Source: Spongorhabdus nitratireducens
GTDB taxonomy: Bacteria > Pseudomonadota > Gammaproteobacteria > Pseudomonadales > Endozoicomonadaceae
Reading direction: 5' to 3'
NCBI GenBank assembly: GCA_947387575.1
Contig: CANDOC010000008.1
Coordinates: forward strand, 186,001-250,000
Length of the DNA: 64,000 bases
The position numbers and the translations under genes are program-made. Within the stretch, counting starts at the first letter, position 1, and each line of letters opens with the position of its first letter. Below, one piece after another: positions 61,679 through 64,000 of this stretch. The notes beneath the pieces are model-generated. The model ran no database searches. It was not told the DNA's origin and worked only from the letters and a program-made list of their open reading frames with translations.

Positions 61679-62896
61679 TTAAAGACCCAGACGCTGGGCA
61701 ACATAGTCGGCATCCTTGTCACCACGACCACTCAGGTTGACCACGATAACCTTGTCTGACGCCATCTCAGCAGCCAGTTTCATGCCGGCAGCAATGGCAT
61801 GTGAGCTCTCCAATGCAGGAATAATGCCTTCCTTGCGGGACAGGGTCATAAAGGCATCCAGACACTCATCGTCAGTGGCGCTGATGTATTCCACCCGGCC
61901 CACATCCTTGAGATAGGAGTGTTGCGGGCCAACCCCCGGATAATCCAGGCCGGAAGCAATAGAGTGAACCGGCAGCGGCTCACCCTGTTCATCCTGCAGG
62001 ACATAACATTTGAAGCCATGAACGGCACCCGGCTTGCCCAGCGTCAGCGTGGCGGCATGGTCAGGCGTATCCAGTCCCTTACCAGCAGGCTCAACCCCGT
62101 AGATATTTACATCCTGATCATTCAGGAAGGCTGTGAAAAGTCCCATGGCATTACTGCCACCGCCAACACAGGCAACCAGCGCATCCGGCAGTCGTCCTTC
62201 AAGCTCCTGGATCTGGTCTCGGGCTTCCTCACCGATAACCTGCTGGAAATCACGCACCATCATCGGAAACGGGTGCGGACCAACGACAGAACCGATGGCA
62301 TAGAGAGTGTTCTCGGTATCCTTTATATACTCTTCGAAAGCACTGTCGACAGCGTCTTTCAGGGTTTTGGTGCCACGGGTCACCGGTACGACTTTGGCTC
62401 CCAGGATTTTCATCTTGACGACGTTGGGCGCTTCCTTGGCAATATCGATTTCACCCATATGGATTTCACAATCAATACCCACCAGTGAACAGGCGGTTGC
62501 CATAGCAACACCATGCTGGCCGGCACCGGTTTCAGCAATAACCCGGGTCTTACCCATATGCTTGGCCAGCAGCGCTTCACCCAGACTGTGATTGATTTTG
62601 TGAGCACCGGTATGATTCAGATCTTCCCGTTTCAGATAAATTTTTGCACCACCACAGTGCTCAGACAGGCGTCGTGCGTAATACAGCGGGCTGGGACGAC
62701 CCACATAATAACTATGCAGTTGCTGCAACTCTTTCTTAAACTCGGGGGTTTCTCGAATTTCCCGATAGGCTTTATCAATATCCTGCATCACTTGATGCAA
62801 CTGTTCCGGCACCAGACTACCGCCGTATTCCCCAAAATAGCCCTCAGTATTGGGCATTGGCGCAAATTCGGTTAAGCCATTGTTATTATTTGTCAT
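61679..62896 (-). CDS. trpB: Tryptophan synthase beta chain
   Basis: A 405-residue PLP enzyme joining indole and serine to tryptophan. [13 protein letters not shown] at the start, the Schiff-base Lys in [45 protein letters not shown] and [16 protein letters not shown] at the end are those of standard TrpB. trpA is not next to it: a phosphatase gene follows on the same strand. So it is either a lone copy that uses indole or part of a split trp locus. Confidence 0.94.
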   Translation of the reverse strand: MTNNNNGLTEFAPMPNTEGYFGEYGGSLVPEQLHQVMQDIDKAYREIRETPEFKKELQQLHSYYVGRPSPLYYARRLSEHCGGAKIYLKREDLNHTGAHKINHSLGEALLAKHMGKTRVIAETGAGQHGVAMATACSLVGIDCEIHMGEIDIAKEAPNVVKMKILGAKVVPVTRGTKTLKDAVDSAFEEYIKDTENTLYAIGSVVGPHPFPMMVRDFQQVIGEEARDQIQELEGRLPDALVACVGGGSNAMGLFTAFLNDQDVNIYGVEPAGKGLDTPDHAATLTLGKPGAVHGFKCYVLQDEQGEPLPVHSIASGLDYPGVGPQHSYLKDVGRVEYISATDDECLDAFMTLSRKEGIIPALESSHAIAAGMKLAAEMASDKVIVVNLSGRGDKDADYVAQRLGL

Positions 62897-63260
62897 AAGT
62901 CATTCCGCACTGCTTTGTTCTGCTGTGCGGTGATCATGCCATGCGAGACGACAGTACAAAAGAGCAGGAATTGCTTTCTTCTGTCAGGGCTGTCGGCCAT
63001 ACAGCTCATACACTATTTTATGGAGCAGTCCCTGTCAGAGAGACTGACAGCCAGCCCCTTAATATCTCCGTATCGTGCATTGCTGCTAGCTCCCAAATCG
63101 TAACCAGCCTGATTCCTGCGCTGCTATTCCCTGAACATTTATCTAAGCATATAAAGCTTATTCAGCCCTGACATCAAAGCCTGTTGCTATGATGTTTACG
63201 ACTGTCCGAATTAGGCTGTTACTACTGAAGTGGCTGTTAACAGGATTTGAATAATATTCC
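62897..63260. other. trpB/Nramp intergenic region
   Basis: 364 bases between divergent genes. CTGTCAG (63032-63038) and CTGACAG (63044-63050) form a perfect 7-base inverted repeat with a 5-base loop about 140 bases before trpB and could be an operator. No gene is credible here. Confidence 0.4.
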
Positions 63261-64000
63261 ATGAGCAGATCCTCTCCTGGCTTTCTGGTAACCGCAGCAT
63301 TCATAGGCCCCGGAACATTAACCACAGCTTCCATGGCCGGAGCCGAAACCGGACTTTCTTTGGCCTGGGCCGTTATTCTCGCAACCCTGATAGCGTTTAT
63401 TCTGCAGGAAATGGCCGCCAGACTGGGGCTCGCAACCGGATCAGGTTTATCCGAATCACTTTGTCAGCACTGTCACAACCGCCCATTAAAATATGCAGTG
63501 GCCACTAGCATCATTATTACCCTGGGAGTCAGCAACAGCCTTTATCAGGCAGGGAATCTCACCGGTGCCATGTCAGGGCTTAGCCTGCTCTTTAATTTTT
63601 CGCCACGCACAGGACTTATTATTCTGGCCGTCCTTGTGTTTGCACTCCCGCTTTTGGGAAGTCTTGCAGTACTTGAAGATATTCTGATGGCAACGGTACT
63701 GTTAATGGCTGCCATTTTTTTTATAACTCTGATGACAGTCATTCCCGGAGCGGGCAACCAACTATCTGCACTTTCGGGGGTCAAAGAAGCTGGTTTACAA
63801 CCTTTCTATATTACAGCCCTGCTCGGAACGACAGTTGTACCCTACAATCTTTTCCTCCATGCCAGTGCCTGTGCACCGTTAAAAAAAACGGGCCTTTCCT
63901 TAAAACATAAACTGGCACAGCTCCGGCTCGATGCTGTTATTTCTATTGCCATCGGAGGCTTTATTACACTGTGTATCCTGAGTACCGCGGCCTTTACTCT
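63261..64000 (+). CDS. Nramp-family transporter, partial
   Basis: ATG at 63261 opens a frame that runs off the right edge (about 246 residues seen). GPGTLTTASMAGAETGLSLAWAVILATLIAFILQEMAARLGL and LLGTTVVPYNLFLHASA are the TM1 and TM6 regions of Nramp transporters. The metal-binding DPGN of TM1 is GPGT and the MPHN of TM6 is VPYN, so the usual Mn/Fe site is not conserved. This fits a divergent Nramp-related clade whose substrate cannot be stated. Confidence 0.82.
   Translation, partial: MSRSSPGFLVTAAFIGPGTLTTASMAGAETGLSLAWAVILATLIAFILQEMAARLGLATGSGLSESLCQHCHNRPLKYAVATSIIITLGVSNSLYQAGNLTGAMSGLSLLFNFSPRTGLIILAVLVFALPLLGSLAVLEDILMATVLLMAAIFFITLMTVIPGAGNQLSALSGVKEAGLQPFYITALLGTTVVPYNLFLHASACAPLKKTGLSLKHKLAQLRLDAVISIAIGGFITLCILSTAAFT

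Overview
The window reads as chromosome of a marine gammaproteobacterium, probably Oceanospirillales and most likely close to Endozoicomonas. Evidence for this: yqiA-parE, feoABC, dbpA and deaD as in enteric, Vibrio and Shewanella genomes; small families such as DUF2956 that are typical of marine gammaproteobacteria; an HlyU-like regulator; a secreted M66 mucinase-type protease; and a large AT-rich secreted orphan. The genus is inference. No rRNA, tRNA, CRISPR array, prophage or intact transposase was seen.

Layout. 0-4 kb: arginine deiminase (arcA) faces a YfcC/ArcD-type antiporter across an intergenic region with two perfect FNR/ANR boxes; argR follows. 4-8 kb: a Gly/His-rich secreted protein, an HlyU-like thiol-sensing repressor, a sodium:solute symporter and a Tat-exported myo-inositol oxygenase. 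8-12.8 kb: yqiA, parE, a membrane protein whose ribosome binding site is buried in a hairpin, and a HAD phosphatase. 12.8-20.2 kb is the most notable part: feoABC (ferrous iron import) lies back to back with what looks like a ferrosome (fez) locus. This has a P1B-6-type ATPase with the H-hydrophobic-x-G-R-hydrophobic-R motif, three small membrane proteins (one His/Pro rich), and two HMA-like proteins, with FNR-like and Fur-like sites between the operons. 20-35.7 kb: small basic and membrane proteins, LysE exporter, Tas aldo-keto reductase, an aminotransferase with an export-like N-terminus, the M66 protease, a strictosidine-synthase-like lipoprotein, betB, and the valine catabolic genes mmsAB with a divergent mmsR.

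36-39.6 kb: a ThrE-type exporter, a UhpC-like transporter bracketed by a duplicated thrE 3' end, and a secreted protein whose signal peptide is out of frame at an A8 tract. 39.7-47.5 kb: a probable catabolic regulon. A histidine kinase, a sigma54 response regulator and a periplasmic binding protein sit upstream of a permease and an acyl-CoA ligase. A good -24/-12 promoter and three copies of an operator-like repeat lie before the permease. 47.6-58.5 kb: SDR dehydrogenase, a 258-bp structured MITE, DUF-type small proteins, dbpA, an acyltransferase, the 841-residue orphan, deaD and fadD. 58.7-64 kb: S1/P1 nuclease with a G9 tract, hexapeptide transferase, phosphoglycerate-mutase-type phosphatase, a lone trpB, and a truncated Nramp-family gene with altered metal-site motifs.

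A common thread is oxygen-limited life and metal handling. FNR-type boxes lie before arcA, the antiporter and feoA, with near matches before the fez operon and the M66 protease. This fits a host-associated bacterium that ferments arginine and stores iron when oxygen is scarce.
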